Assembly: GCA_016716665.1 (NCBI GenBank)
Contig: JADJVH010000003.1
Location: forward strand, 334,661-398,660
Source of the DNA: Candidatus Opimibacter iunctus
Lineage (GTDB): Bacteria; Bacteroidota; Bacteroidia; Chitinophagales; Saprospiraceae
DNA length: 64,000 nucleotides
Reading direction: 5' to 3'
Every line of letters starts with the position of its first letter. Positions within the stretch are counted from its first letter, which is position 1. Both the position numbers and the translations under genes were made by a program. A model generated the notes under the pieces. It worked only from the letters and a program-made list of their open reading frames with translations. It had not been told where the DNA came from and made no database searches. Below, one piece after another: positions 34,406-43,689 of the stretch.

Positions 34406-36922
34406 ATGAAGAGTATGAGATACTGTTACTTGTTTGTTTTCCTTTCCTTCTTCGTGTGGATACCTTCGACGATGTTTTCCCAGACCACTCCTGTCGAATA
34501 TGGAGAAGTTGAGGAACTGGAGATTGGCGGGATTGAGGTGGTCGGTGTCTTCTTCAGCGACCCGAATGCTATCAAGTCCGTAGCCGGCCTCAAAGTGGGC
34601 CAGATCATCAAAATGCCAGGGTCTGAAATCACCAAGGCCATGCGCAACCTCTGGAAGCTCCGCCTTTTTGATAATGTCGAAATCACCCAGGACCGCAGAG
34701 TAGGCGATATTGTATACCTGTCCATCAGGCTATCTGAACAATCACGACTCGCCGGCTGGTCTTACCGTGGCGTACCCCAGACCGTCCATGACGATCTCAA
34801 TGAAATACTGACCCCCTTCCTGATAAAAGGGCAGGTAGCCTCTGCAGCCAACCAGATCAATGCTAAGAATGCCATAAGGAAATACTACATCGAGAAAGGG
34901 TTTTTGGATGCGACTGTAGATGTCGTCGTCGAAGAAGCAGGTGAAAAGGCTAATGCGGTCAACCTCGTCTTCAATATCGATCCGAAAGAGAAAATCAAGA
35001 TCGAAAAGATCACCTGCGATGGTTGCAATGCAATCACCGAAGCAGAATTGAGAAAATACCTGAAGGAGACAAAAGCCAAATCCAATCTCCTCAAGAAATC
35101 CAAATTTGTCCAGGCCGATTTTGAAACCGACAAGGCGCTGGTCATCGCTAAATACAGGAACCAGGGATACCGTGATGCCTATATCGTGGGCGATACGATC
35201 TGGCGCAACGCTGAGGGCCTCATGGAAATGGTCGTCAAAGTCTATGAAGGACAGAAATATTACTTCGGCAACATCACCTGGAAAGGCAATACCATACACA
35301 CTAATGATCAACTCTCCAGGACCCTTGGTATCCGTAAAGGTGAAGTGTATAATGAAGAGTTGCTCGAATCAAGGTTAAGGTTTAGCATCGATGGACGGGA
35401 TATCACTTCCCTTTACATGGATGATGGTTACCTGTTTTTCAATGTGGAGCCTACAGAAGTTGCTGTCGTAGACAACACTATCGACCTGGAGATGCGCATA
35501 TTTGAAGGCCCGCAGGCAACTATTGATGAGGTCATCATCAAGGGAAATACACGGACGCACGAGCACGTCATCCGCAGGGAGCTTCGTACCCAGCCTGGTC
35601 AGAAGTTCAGCCGCTCGGATATCATCCGCTCCCAACGCCAGATCATCGCGCTCGGATATTTCAACCCGGAAAACCTTGGCATCCAGACTCCCGTTGATCA
35701 GACCAATGGTACAGTAGATATCATCTACGAAGTGGAGGAGCGCCCTTCGGATCAGTTGGAGCTCAGCGCAGGCTGGGGAGGATTTGGCCGCAGCAAGATC
35801 ATCGGTACGTTGGGTGTCACCTTCAATAATTTTTCACTCCGCAATTTATTTAACAAGGAAGCATGGAGCCCTCTCCCGCAAGGGGATGGCCAGCGGCTTT
35901 CGCTGCGTATACAGACCAACGGGGATTTTTTCCAGTCGTATAACTTCTCCCTCACTGAACCGTGGCTGGGTGGTAAGCGACCAAATTCATTTACTGTCGG
36001 TGGTGTAGTCACAAAAGTAGATCAGACCTATTACTCCGGTGGAAAACTGAATATATCCAGAGCCTTTGTCGGACTTGGATCACGGATGAAATGGCCGGAT
36101 GACAACTTCATTTCAAACACCACACTCAGTGCTGAGTTTATCGAACTCGACAATTACTCGACAGGTGATTTTGTAGACAGGAATGGCAATATCATTTCCA
36201 ATGGGTTGTATAAGAACTTTTCCATCCAGGAAACTATAGCCAGGTCAACCATCAACGAACCAAACTTTCCAAGGTCCGGTTCATTGATCAGCCTCACGGT
36301 CCAGGCTACATTGCCTTATAGTTTGTTTGGACGAAATTACAATATCAACGATCCGGAAAGCTTGTACGAATACGTTGAGTACCACAAGTGGAATGTGGAT
36401 GCAGAATGGTATGCACCACTCGTCGGAAAGTTGGTTTTAAAGACGGCTGCCAAACTTGGATATCTGGGATTCTACAATGCGGATATCGGTGCTCCACCGT
36501 TTGAACGTTTCGAAGTGGGAGGTGATGGTCTGAGCACACAGCAATTTGGTGTTACCGGAAAAGACATCCTTTCCCTGAGAGGTTATGAACTCGATGATAT
36601 TTCAGCCAACGACAAGGGGGGGGCGACGATCTTCAACAAATTCACTGTCGAATTGAGATACCCACTGTCCCTCAATCCAAGTTCGACCATCTTCGGGATA
36701 TTGTTCCTGACGAGTGGTAATGCGTGGAAACAGTTTTCAGACTACAATCCTTTCAACCAGTTGCGTGCAGCTGGTGTTGGGGTGAGGGCTTACCTGCCGA
36801 TGTTTGGACTGCTTGGATTTGACTATGCCTATGGCTGGGACAACCAGTCTAAACTCAATTCAGGTGCACGATGGACAGAGTATGGCAATTTCAATATCAT
36901 CCTTGGATTTGAGCCTGATTGA
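34406..36922 (+). CDS. bamA: Outer membrane protein assembly factor BamA
   Basis: This 838-residue Omp85 protein starts at the ATG at 34406 with a signal peptide (MKSMRYCYLFVFLSFFVWIPSTMFSQ). Five POTRA domains follow (from VEELEIGGIEVVGVFFSDPNAIKSVAGLKVGQIIKMPGSEIT, with G-x-x-x-x-x-x-x-i-x-x-A-i-r-x-L patterns, to about 470). The C-terminal 16-strand barrel contains the lid motif region GLRGYELDDI-like (SLRGYELDDISAND) and ends in FNIILGFEPD. It inserts barrel proteins into the outer membrane, in line with the many barrel genes here. It overlaps the next ATG by one base (TGATG). Confidence 0.93.
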   Translation: MKSMRYCYLFVFLSFFVWIPSTMFSQTTPVEYGEVEELEIGGIEVVGVFFSDPNAIKSVAGLKVGQIIKMPGSEITKAMRNLWKLRLFDNVEITQDRRVGDIVYLSIRLSEQSRLAGWSYRGVPQTVHDDLNEILTPFLIKGQVASAANQINAKNAIRKYYIEKGFLDATVDVVVEEAGEKANAVNLVFNIDPKEKIKIEKITCDGCNAITEAELRKYLKETKAKSNLLKKSKFVQADFETDKALVIAKYRNQGYRDAYIVGDTIWRNAEGLMEMVVKVYEGQKYYFGNITWKGNTIHTNDQLSRTLGIRKGEVYNEELLESRLRFSIDGRDITSLYMDDGYLFFNVEPTEVAVVDNTIDLEMRIFEGPQATIDEVIIKGNTRTHEHVIRRELRTQPGQKFSRSDIIRSQRQIIALGYFNPENLGIQTPVDQTNGTVDIIYEVEERPSDQLELSAGWGGFGRSKIIGTLGVTFNNFSLRNLFNKEAWSPLPQGDGQRLSLRIQTNGDFFQSYNFSLTEPWLGGKRPNSFTVGGVVTKVDQTYYSGGKLNISRAFVGLGSRMKWPDDNFISNTTLSAEFIELDNYSTGDFVDRNGNIISNGLYKNFSIQETIARSTINEPNFPRSGSLISLTVQATLPYSLFGRNYNINDPESLYEYVEYHKWNVDAEWYAPLVGKLVLKTAAKLGYLGFYNADIGAPPFERFEVGGDGLSTQQFGVTGKDILSLRGYELDDISANDKGGATIFNKFTVELRYPLSLNPSSTIFGILFLTSGNAWKQFSDYNPFNQLRAAGVGVRAYLPMFGLLGFDYAYGWDNQSKLNSGARWTEYGNFNIILGFEPD

Positions 36923-37950
36923 TGACCGACGCTACTTTCTTCAAGGGATTTATCTTCATCCTATTGGTGAGTGCTTCTTCTTGCGCTTCGGTTCCCAGGG
37001 GTACATATGGCCATGACATACCTGTTGCACCTGATTATAGTGATCCAGCTAACTGGGCTGCCTTGCCAGATAGACTGGACAGTGCGGATGCAGTGCCGAT
37101 CAGGCAATGGGAAGATGTGCAAGCTAATGCAGCTGTAGATGTTTTTTTTATCCATCCGACCACCTATACCGGCAAATCAGGGCAAAATGAATGGAACGCG
37201 AGCCTGGAGGATGCTAAGCTCAATGCAAGTACTGATAAATATCCTATCCGCTACCAGGCTAGCATCTTTAACGGGGCAGGAAAGGTATATGCCCCAAGGT
37301 ACCGTCAGGCTCACCTGAATTGCTTCTTTACAAAAAAATCCAGTGATGCATCAAAGGCACTTGACCTCGCCTACGAAGATGTGCGTGCTGCCTTTCAATA
37401 CTATCTCGATCATTACAATCAGGGACGTCCGTTTATCATCGCCACACATAGCCAGGGCACTTTCCATGGCAAGAGATTAATTCATGACTTTATTGATGGC
37501 ACACCCATCCAAAAACAGCTGGTTGTCGCTTATCTCCCTGGGCTGACCGTTCCGGCTAATTACTTTGAACACATTCCACCCTGCAACTCACCTGATCAAA
37601 CGGATTGCTTTTGCAGTTGGCGTACCTTTAAAGAAGGATATATTCCAAAAAAACTCCACTTCCCTGATACCAATATCGTGGTAACAAATCCGGTCACATG
37701 GGACGCGGCATTACCGACCTGTGAAAAGGAGACTCAATTGGGTGGTGTATTAAAGGATTTTGAAAAGGTATATCCTAAACTCGTGTGTACAAGCATTCAT
37801 GATGACCTGCTATGGGTCAAGAAGCCAAAGTTTCCGGGAAGCTTCCTATTGACCACCAGAAATTATCATATTGCAGATTACAATTTCTTTTACGCTGATG
37901 TGCGGCACAATGCGCAGGTCAGGGTGAAGGCATACTTAGGTAAGGACTGA
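36922..37950 (+). CDS. DUF3089 alpha/beta-hydrolase-like lipoprotein
   Basis: This 342-residue protein has a lipoprotein-type signal (FIFILLVSASSCASVPRG, Cys near residue 22). The DUF3089 core begins with AVDVFFIHPTTYTG and has YAPRYRQAHLNCFF, DLAYEDVRAAFQYYLDHYNQGRPFIIATHSQGTFHGKRLIHDF; the T-H-S-Q-G serine is the likely nucleophile. DUF3089 proteins are predicted hydrolases of unknown substrate. It is translationally coupled to bamA by a one-base overlap and is 6 bp before the histidine kinase, so the three may form an operon. Confidence 0.8.
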   Translation: MTDATFFKGFIFILLVSASSCASVPRGTYGHDIPVAPDYSDPANWAALPDRLDSADAVPIRQWEDVQANAAVDVFFIHPTTYTGKSGQNEWNASLEDAKLNASTDKYPIRYQASIFNGAGKVYAPRYRQAHLNCFFTKKSSDASKALDLAYEDVRAAFQYYLDHYNQGRPFIIATHSQGTFHGKRLIHDFIDGTPIQKQLVVAYLPGLTVPANYFEHIPPCNSPDQTDCFCSWRTFKEGYIPKKLHFPDTNIVVTNPVTWDAALPTCEKETQLGGVLKDFEKVYPKLVCTSIHDDLLWVKKPKFPGSFLLTTRNYHIADYNFFYADVRHNAQVRVKAYLGKD

Positions 37951-37956
37951 TCCGAT

Positions 37957-39165
37957 ATGGTGCCTAACAATCAACAGTCACATTGGAAAACCTATCTCGC
38001 CATTGCAGGGATTATCATCCTTGTCATCTCCTTGGTGTATACCTCCTATCTGGCTCAGCGGTTGCGAGAAGGTGAGCGCAATAAAGCACTTCTATTATTT
38101 GATGCCTATCAGACCCTCAATGACCAGAGCAATCCGGAAACAGCAGATCTGGAAGCTGACATCACCCTTCCATCAAATATCATTATCGCCAATAATGATA
38201 TACCAATTATGGTTGTAGATGATACAGACAAGGTGCTGTATGCTAAAAATTTTGGGGAGGATCTTGATACCAACCAGGTATTCCTGAAAGAAAAATTGAT
38301 ACTCCTCAAGAAAAAGGGGCCTGAACCAATAGAGATCAATGATACAGGGATCAGACAATACCTGTATTATCAGAATTCGCGGTTACACGAATTGCTAACT
38401 TACTTCCCCTTTATCCAGCTCCTGCTCCTGGGGGCATTTATAGCCATCGGCTATGTCAGCGTCAACAATGCACGCAAGGCTGAGCAAAACAGGGTATGGG
38501 TAGGTATGGCCAAAGAAACCGCGCACCAGCTAGGTACCCCGATCAGTGCAATCATCGGCTGGATCGAACATCTGAGGGAATCCTATCCTGCAGGCTCGCA
38601 TGAACTCGAATCACTGAAGGCGATGCAACTGGAGGTATTGAATGAGATGCAGAATGATGTAGACCGCCTGGACCTGATCGCAGACCGCTTCAGCAAGATA
38701 GGTTCGGCTCCGGCCCTGACCCCGGTCGATATCTATGCACAGATGCGGGAGATCACTACGTACATCCGCAGGCGGGCGTCACGAAAGATCGTGTTTGAAG
38801 AACCCTCCGAAGATATCGCCCCGATGCTGGTGGGCATCAATCCTCCCCTCTTCAACTGGGTGATCGAAAACATCATGCGCAATGCCCTCGATGCCCTCGA
38901 GGAAGGCACCGGCACCATCACCTGGAAGGTACATCCCCACCATGACTATGTCGAGATCGACATCAGCGATACCGGAAAGGGTATCCATCCGTCTAAAGTC
39001 AAGGTCGTCTTTGAGCCCGGCTTTACCACGAAAGCCCGCGGTTGGGGACTTGGCCTGAGCCTGGCGAAGCGTATCATTGAAAACTACCACAAGGGGAAGA
39101 TTTTTGTCAAGCATTCGAAGCTTGGGGAAGGGACGACGTTTGCCATCCATTTACCCCGCAAGTGA
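37957..39165 (+). CDS. Sensor histidine kinase
   Basis: This 402-residue membrane kinase has two helices, at about 12-32 (YLAIAGIIILVISLVYTSYLAQRL) and about 145-168 (FPFIQLLLLGAFIAIGYVSV). The extracytoplasmic region between them includes DIPIMVVDDTDKVLYAKN, a PAS-like sensor segment. The phosphoacceptor is His190 in MAKETAHQLGTPISAIIGWIEHL. The ATPase domain has N (NIMRNALDAL), DTGKGI and GWGLGLSLAKRI boxes. No response regulator is adjacent. The ligand is unknown. A heptamer-built hairpin follows the stop. Confidence 0.9.
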   Translation: MVPNNQQSHWKTYLAIAGIIILVISLVYTSYLAQRLREGERNKALLLFDAYQTLNDQSNPETADLEADITLPSNIIIANNDIPIMVVDDTDKVLYAKNFGEDLDTNQVFLKEKLILLKKKGPEPIEINDTGIRQYLYYQNSRLHELLTYFPFIQLLLLGAFIAIGYVSVNNARKAEQNRVWVGMAKETAHQLGTPISAIIGWIEHLRESYPAGSHELESLKAMQLEVLNEMQNDVDRLDLIADRFSKIGSAPALTPVDIYAQMREITTYIRRRASRKIVFEEPSEDIAPMLVGINPPLFNWVIENIMRNALDALEEGTGTITWKVHPHHDYVEIDISDTGKGIHPSKVKVVFEPGFTTKARGWGLGLSLAKRIIENYHKGKIFVKHSKLGEGTTFAIHLPRK

Positions 39166-39254
39166 GCATAGAGCAAAGAGCATAGTGCAAAGAGCACTTT
39201 GCACTATGCTCTTTGCTCTTTGCAGCACTATGCCCTATGCGCTATGCCCTATGC
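39164..39254. repeat. Heptanucleotide array of 13 in-phase units forming a 23-bp hairpin
   Basis: Units run gagcata, gagcaaa, gagcata, gtgcaaa, gagcact, ttgcact, atgctct, ttgctct, ttgcagc, actatgc, cctatgc, gctatgc, cctatgc with no phase change. Units in the first half are inverted in the second, giving a perfect 23-bp stem (39170-39192 with 39197-39219) and a 4-nt loop. It sits between the histidine kinase stop and pckA and may act as a terminator. Confidence 0.8.
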
Positions 39255-39258
39255 TTTT

Positions 39259-39266
39259 TATCTTTG
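39259..39266 (+). promoter_or_regulatory. -7 promoter element for pckA
   Basis: TAtcTTTG, an exact match to the phylum consensus, ends 20 bp before the pckA ATG at 39287, directly after the heptamer array. Confidence 0.6.
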
Positions 39267-39286
39267 TGTAGGCAATAAACAAAATC

Positions 39287-40906
39287 ATGAGTAGTCAACT
39301 ATCCATTTTCCTGGAACACCTGTCGCTGGATCCGGCGAAGGTCCATTACATGAAGACCCCGGCTGAACTGATCGAGGATACCATCCTCAAGCGCCAGGGC
39401 GTGCTCGCTGATACAGGGGCATTGTGCATCGATACCGGAAAGTTTACCGGCCGATCGCCGAAAGACAGGTTTATCGTCAGGGATGCCATCACTGATCCGG
39501 CTGTGGATTGGGGTGCCGTCAACAAGCCGTTTGAGCAGGAAAAGTATGAGGTCCTGAAGAAGGAAATCCTTGACTATGTGCGTCAGCGTGAGACCTATAT
39601 CCATGACGGATATGTCTGTGCTGATGAAAACTACAGACTCAATGTCAGGGTCATCGCAGAATATCCGTGGAGTGCGCTTTTTGCCAATAATATGTTCCTG
39701 CGCCTTCATGCTGATGAGGTGGCTAATTTCGCTCCGGAGTGGACTGTTGTCTGCGCCCCGGGATACCTGGCTGATCCGGCGAAGCATGGAACCCGTCAGG
39801 CTAATTTCGCGATCATCAATTTTACAGACCGGGCCATCCTGATCGGCGGCACGGGCTATACAGGGGAGATCAAGAAAGGGATTTTCAGTGTGCTGAACTT
39901 CCTCCTCCCGCATGATGAAAAGATCTTATCCATGCACTGCTCTTCAAATGTGGGCAAGCAGGGAGACACTGCTATATTCTTTGGCCTGTCAGGTACGGGG
40001 AAAACCACATTGAGTGCAGATCCCCAGCGCTCGCTGATTGGTGATGATGAACACGGCTGGTCCGATGAAGGGGTCTTCAATTTTGAAGGAGGCTGCTATG
40101 CCAAGTGCGTTGATCTCATAGAGGAGAAAGAACCGGATATCTTCCGTGCTATCAGGCATGGTGCTTTGCTTGAAAATATCCGTTTCTGTCCTGGAACACG
40201 GACGGTCGACTATGCCAATATTTCAGTCACTGAAAATACGCGTGTATCCTATCCGCTGTACCATATTCAAAATATGATGCCGGGTAGTGTCGCCGGTAAT
40301 CCACGTAATGTATTCTTCCTGACGGCTGACGCATTCGGAGTATTGCCTCCGATCAGCAAGCTGACTCCAGAGCAGGCGATGTATCATTTCATCTCCGGAT
40401 ATACGGCGAAAGTGGCGGGTACAGAAGCCGGTGTCACTGAACCACAGGCTACATTTTCAGCTTGTTTCGGAGCTCCGTTCCTACCCTTGCATCCCACCTA
40501 CTATGCCGGCATGCTTGGAGACCTGATGCGCCGTCACAAAGTCAACGTATGGCTCGTCAACACTGGTTGGTCCGGCGGCCCATACGGCGTCGGCAGTCGC
40601 ATCAAGCTTTCCAATACACGGGCGATGATCACCGCCGCGCTGGAAGGCAACCTGAGCCATGTCCGTTACAAAACACATGAAGTCTTCAACCTCGCGATGC
40701 CAATGTCATGTCCGGGCATCAGCGATCAGAATATCCTCAACCCTGTGCAGACCTGGAAAGACCAGGAAGCATACAAGGAGAAAGCAATCACCCTTGCACA
40801 GGCATTCCATCGCAATTTCTTCAAATATGCGGCTCAGGCTTCGGCAGAAATTCTGTCTGGAGGACCGGATAAGTTTGGAGAGGTTGATATGAGTGGTGGG
40901 AAGTGA
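39287..40906 (+). CDS. pckA: Phosphoenolpyruvate carboxykinase (ATP)
   Basis: This 539-residue full-length enzyme interconverts oxaloacetate and phosphoenolpyruvate with ATP, the first step of gluconeogenesis. The substrate motif TGRSPKDRFIV is near residue 58. The kinase-1a P-loop is GLSGTGKT at 233-240. LIGDDEHGWSDEGVFNFEGGCYAK supplies the metal-binding acidic residues (kinase-2). The lysine and acidic sites are in YPWSALFANNMFL and CSSNVGKQGD. Lone gene with its own promoter; followed by a repeat of gatcNNNN units. Confidence 0.96.
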   Translation: MSSQLSIFLEHLSLDPAKVHYMKTPAELIEDTILKRQGVLADTGALCIDTGKFTGRSPKDRFIVRDAITDPAVDWGAVNKPFEQEKYEVLKKEILDYVRQRETYIHDGYVCADENYRLNVRVIAEYPWSALFANNMFLRLHADEVANFAPEWTVVCAPGYLADPAKHGTRQANFAIINFTDRAILIGGTGYTGEIKKGIFSVLNFLLPHDEKILSMHCSSNVGKQGDTAIFFGLSGTGKTTLSADPQRSLIGDDEHGWSDEGVFNFEGGCYAKCVDLIEEKEPDIFRAIRHGALLENIRFCPGTRTVDYANISVTENTRVSYPLYHIQNMMPGSVAGNPRNVFFLTADAFGVLPPISKLTPEQAMYHFISGYTAKVAGTEAGVTEPQATFSACFGAPFLPLHPTYYAGMLGDLMRRHKVNVWLVNTGWSGGPYGVGSRIKLSNTRAMITAALEGNLSHVRYKTHEVFNLAMPMSCPGISDQNILNPVQTWKDQEAYKEKAITLAQAFHRNFFKYAAQASAEILSGGPDKFGEVDMSGGK

Positions 40907-40920
40907 TGATATACCAGGTT

Positions 40921-41041
40921 GATCGAGTGATCGAGTGATCTGTGATCATATTCAATTGTTATAGTAATCACGGCAGTTTTTTGATTGTAATGATTACTCC
41001 TTTTTTGATCACCCGATCACAGATCACCCGATCACAGATTA
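40921..41041. repeat. Interrupted octamer repeat (gatcgagt / gatcaccc)
   Basis: Direct units gatcgagt (twice) and gatctgt at 40921-40947, and gatcaccc, gatcaca alternating twice at about 41007-41038. The two clusters are partly complementary, so a weak hairpin could form between them. Confidence 0.5.
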
Positions 41042-41135
41042 TTCAGCCTCTTGGCTGCAGGTACAAAAGCACTGATCCCTATCACATCCTCGTTGCATAG
41101 GGATTATTCATAGCTTTATACCTCAATGATCTTCT

Positions 41136-43598
41136 ATGTCAAAGCGTTGTATCCTGCTTTCGTTACCTTTTTTCTTCCTCTTTATTTTCTCCTCTTATCC
41201 ATCCCTTTTTAGTCAATCGCTCTCTCTTAAGGTTGGGGGAGATGAGAAGTCGGGCTATCACGTCGACATATATTACGGGGATAAATTGATTTTAGCCAAT
41301 ACCGAAGAATTCTCCATACAGCTCTTTAACCTGGACTTAAGCACCGAAGCCATCATCGAATGGACAGGACAAGCCTGGTCAGGCAATGAAAAGCACATCA
41401 CCTTGAAACGAGATTCGTATGCAAAGGAGTTTGACGCAAACCTTTCAGTCAGCGTCACCTACGAGGTCATCAATGATCATGTCATCAAGAAGACGATTGA
41501 GCTATTTCAGCCCTCCATGCCTGGCATGTATTACATCTTAAAAGAAACCAACAAGCCTGCAGAAAAACCTGAACGATATGTCACCTTTGAGTATGATAGT
41601 TTTCCTGGTGGCTTTGTTCATGAAATATATCCAGCAGCAGGCTTTGTTACGCCTGGCAATGATGTCATTGGATTTTTAACTGATGCAGGATATAAAAATC
41701 AGTATACCAGGAATACACGACGTCGGTTTAGTGGCCGAGGTGGCGGTTTTGTCGGAATGCGAAGGCTACCGGATGTGAACTTATATTCTGTAGCGGATAG
41801 TGCAGAACGCTCTCAGCATAATGATTATATCCGGCAAACCTTTGGAGAAATGTATAACCTTGATGCAGGGAATGATAGCATACTCAATATGCCAGACCAG
41901 TATACCATAGAAGGTCATACAGAAGTAAAGAAAGAAAATGAGATTATATCGATTGCCGCTCATCCGGGAGGCAGGGCTGGAATTGAATTTATCACCCCGT
42001 TTGAAGATCAGAAAATATACACCATTTCATTCTGGTGCAAAGGAGATACTCCTGTAGCCTTAAAACTATTCAGGGTGAAAAATGGTGTAAAGACAACAGA
42101 ACTCGAACAAGGTGTAAAGTATATTGATCAGTTTCCAACGACAGAAAATGAATGGACTCACTTTGAAGGCAGCATTTTAGTCCCTTATATCACAGGAGAT
42201 AGTGTCTCGATGTTTGTTGGTACCCAATCCGGAAAAGAATGTATCCTGCAGATCAGGGACCTTCAATTTATTGAACATCAACCTTCCTCTGAACCATACA
42301 ATATCCTCCCGATGGGTGAAAAGGTGCAGAAGACGACTTATGTTTTTGCAGAACCCTGGACTACGCATCAGCAATTTATGATCTCGGCACAAACAAGGCT
42401 CGCAGAAGCCAAAGGATTTCAAGGATCTCAGATTGAGAAAATGCTGTATGCCAATTTCAATATGCTCACGTGGATCACAGATACAAGAGACTTTACCCCA
42501 TTCAATGTACCTAACATGAATTATGCTCCGGACATGTACAACCGGGATTGCTTTTTTGCCGCAGTATCCACGTACAACCGGGAGTTCAACCTTTCGCTCT
42601 GGGAGCAATGGGGCAAGACACAAACATCAAAGGGAGGAATTGGCACGATCATCACGCCACTCATGGGATCAGTCGAAGCCAAGGACAATGAAGCCACGAT
42701 CGAATGGCTGATCTGGGCCATGCTCAACAAACGGCGTTTTGGCGTCACACTCCCACAGGATAAAATAGCGAAGGCTGTGGAGTATGTCTTGAATGAATTT
42801 GATGAGGATGGAGATGGCAAATGCAAATCCCATTTTTCCCTGAGCCAGGTCGATATCGTTGATTTCAATCCTAAAACAGATCGCCTTGGTGTCAACCAGG
42901 GGATGCTGGCGATAGCGTTGAGGACGATTAAAGAGTTGGGTTTTGATATCTCTGAATCCTACATAGCGAAAGCTGAAGAGGAATATCGTAATTTTTATGA
43001 TACAGGAAAAAAGCACTTGTTGTTTGATCGCAACTTTCCCGATATCATCACCCTGACTGATCTCGAACCGGAATTCTTTTCCCTATGGTTATTTAATCGC
43101 CCGTTGCTTACAGATCAAATGGTACGAAATCATCTGGATCAAATACCTGTGTTGAATAAAGTGGCCAATTCACCGCACCCACAATACGGGACTACAGCAC
43201 CTATCTGTGTAAGGCTGATCAAGGAGTCACCAGGGTATGCATATCTCAGTGGCGATTACCAGCCGTTTGAAAAATTTGGGGAAGAAAACTACAGCAATGG
43301 TAAGAGTGACGGCTTCTATTACAACGGGGGCAGTTGGTTCAGGGCAGAGTACTGCGCCTATGTAGTTGGATTAAAACACGGCTGGACCAAAGCTTCGGCG
43401 TTGATGGAAAACAGGGTTTGGGCAGAGATATACCTGAACCCCGAATGGCCTTTTAGCAAAGAATTTATCCCTACAAAATGGACGTCAACAGATACCTGGT
43501 GGGTATCTACACGCGGATTGTGCTGGAATGTCTTCATCCTTATGGCAAATGAAGTTGCCGGATGGCGCACGCCGGATATGGATCCGGATTATAAATAA
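41136..43598 (+). CDS. Large secreted protein, six-hairpin glycosidase-like
   Basis: This 820-residue exported protein has a signal peptide (MSKRCILLSLPFFFLFIFSSYPSLFSQS). The N-terminal part is rich in beta strands (about 30-400), with a possible carbohydrate-binding sandwich at about 255-385 (IISIAAHPGGRAGIEFITPFEDQKIYTISFWCKGD). The C-terminal part (about 420-810) is helical and rich in aromatic and acidic residues (NYAPDMYNRDCFFAAVSTYN, NGKSDGFYYNGGSWFRAEYCAYV, TSTDTWWVSTRGLCWNVFILMANEVAG), which resembles alpha/alpha six-barrel glycoside hydrolases. The exact family and catalytic acids are not identified. It lacks a T9SS sorting domain. Confidence 0.6.
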   Translation: MSKRCILLSLPFFFLFIFSSYPSLFSQSLSLKVGGDEKSGYHVDIYYGDKLILANTEEFSIQLFNLDLSTEAIIEWTGQAWSGNEKHITLKRDSYAKEFDANLSVSVTYEVINDHVIKKTIELFQPSMPGMYYILKETNKPAEKPERYVTFEYDSFPGGFVHEIYPAAGFVTPGNDVIGFLTDAGYKNQYTRNTRRRFSGRGGGFVGMRRLPDVNLYSVADSAERSQHNDYIRQTFGEMYNLDAGNDSILNMPDQYTIEGHTEVKKENEIISIAAHPGGRAGIEFITPFEDQKIYTISFWCKGDTPVALKLFRVKNGVKTTELEQGVKYIDQFPTTENEWTHFEGSILVPYITGDSVSMFVGTQSGKECILQIRDLQFIEHQPSSEPYNILPMGEKVQKTTYVFAEPWTTHQQFMISAQTRLAEAKGFQGSQIEKMLYANFNMLTWITDTRDFTPFNVPNMNYAPDMYNRDCFFAAVSTYNREFNLSLWEQWGKTQTSKGGIGTIITPLMGSVEAKDNEATIEWLIWAMLNKRRFGVTLPQDKIAKAVEYVLNEFDEDGDGKCKSHFSLSQVDIVDFNPKTDRLGVNQGMLAIALRTIKELGFDISESYIAKAEEEYRNFYDTGKKHLLFDRNFPDIITLTDLEPEFFSLWLFNRPLLTDQMVRNHLDQIPVLNKVANSPHPQYGTTAPICVRLIKESPGYAYLSGDYQPFEKFGEENYSNGKSDGFYYNGGSWFRAEYCAYVVGLKHGWTKASALMENRVWAEIYLNPEWPFSKEFIPTKWTSTDTWWVSTRGLCWNVFILMANEVAGWRTPDMDPDYK

Positions 43599-43608
43599 AT
43601 TAAAATAA

Positions 43609-43658
43609 GAACGAGCGAAGAAGGGGTTCAAGATTTTGAACCCCTTCTTCGCTCGTTC
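43609..43658. terminator. Bidirectional terminator between the glycosidase-like gene and creD
   Basis: A perfect 23-bp stem (43609-43631 with 43636-43658) and 4-nt loop between convergent genes, with A-rich sequence on the left and T-rich tracts on the right. Confidence 0.85.
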
Positions 43659-43689
43659 ACTCTTCTCTTTTCACTCTTCATTTTTCATT

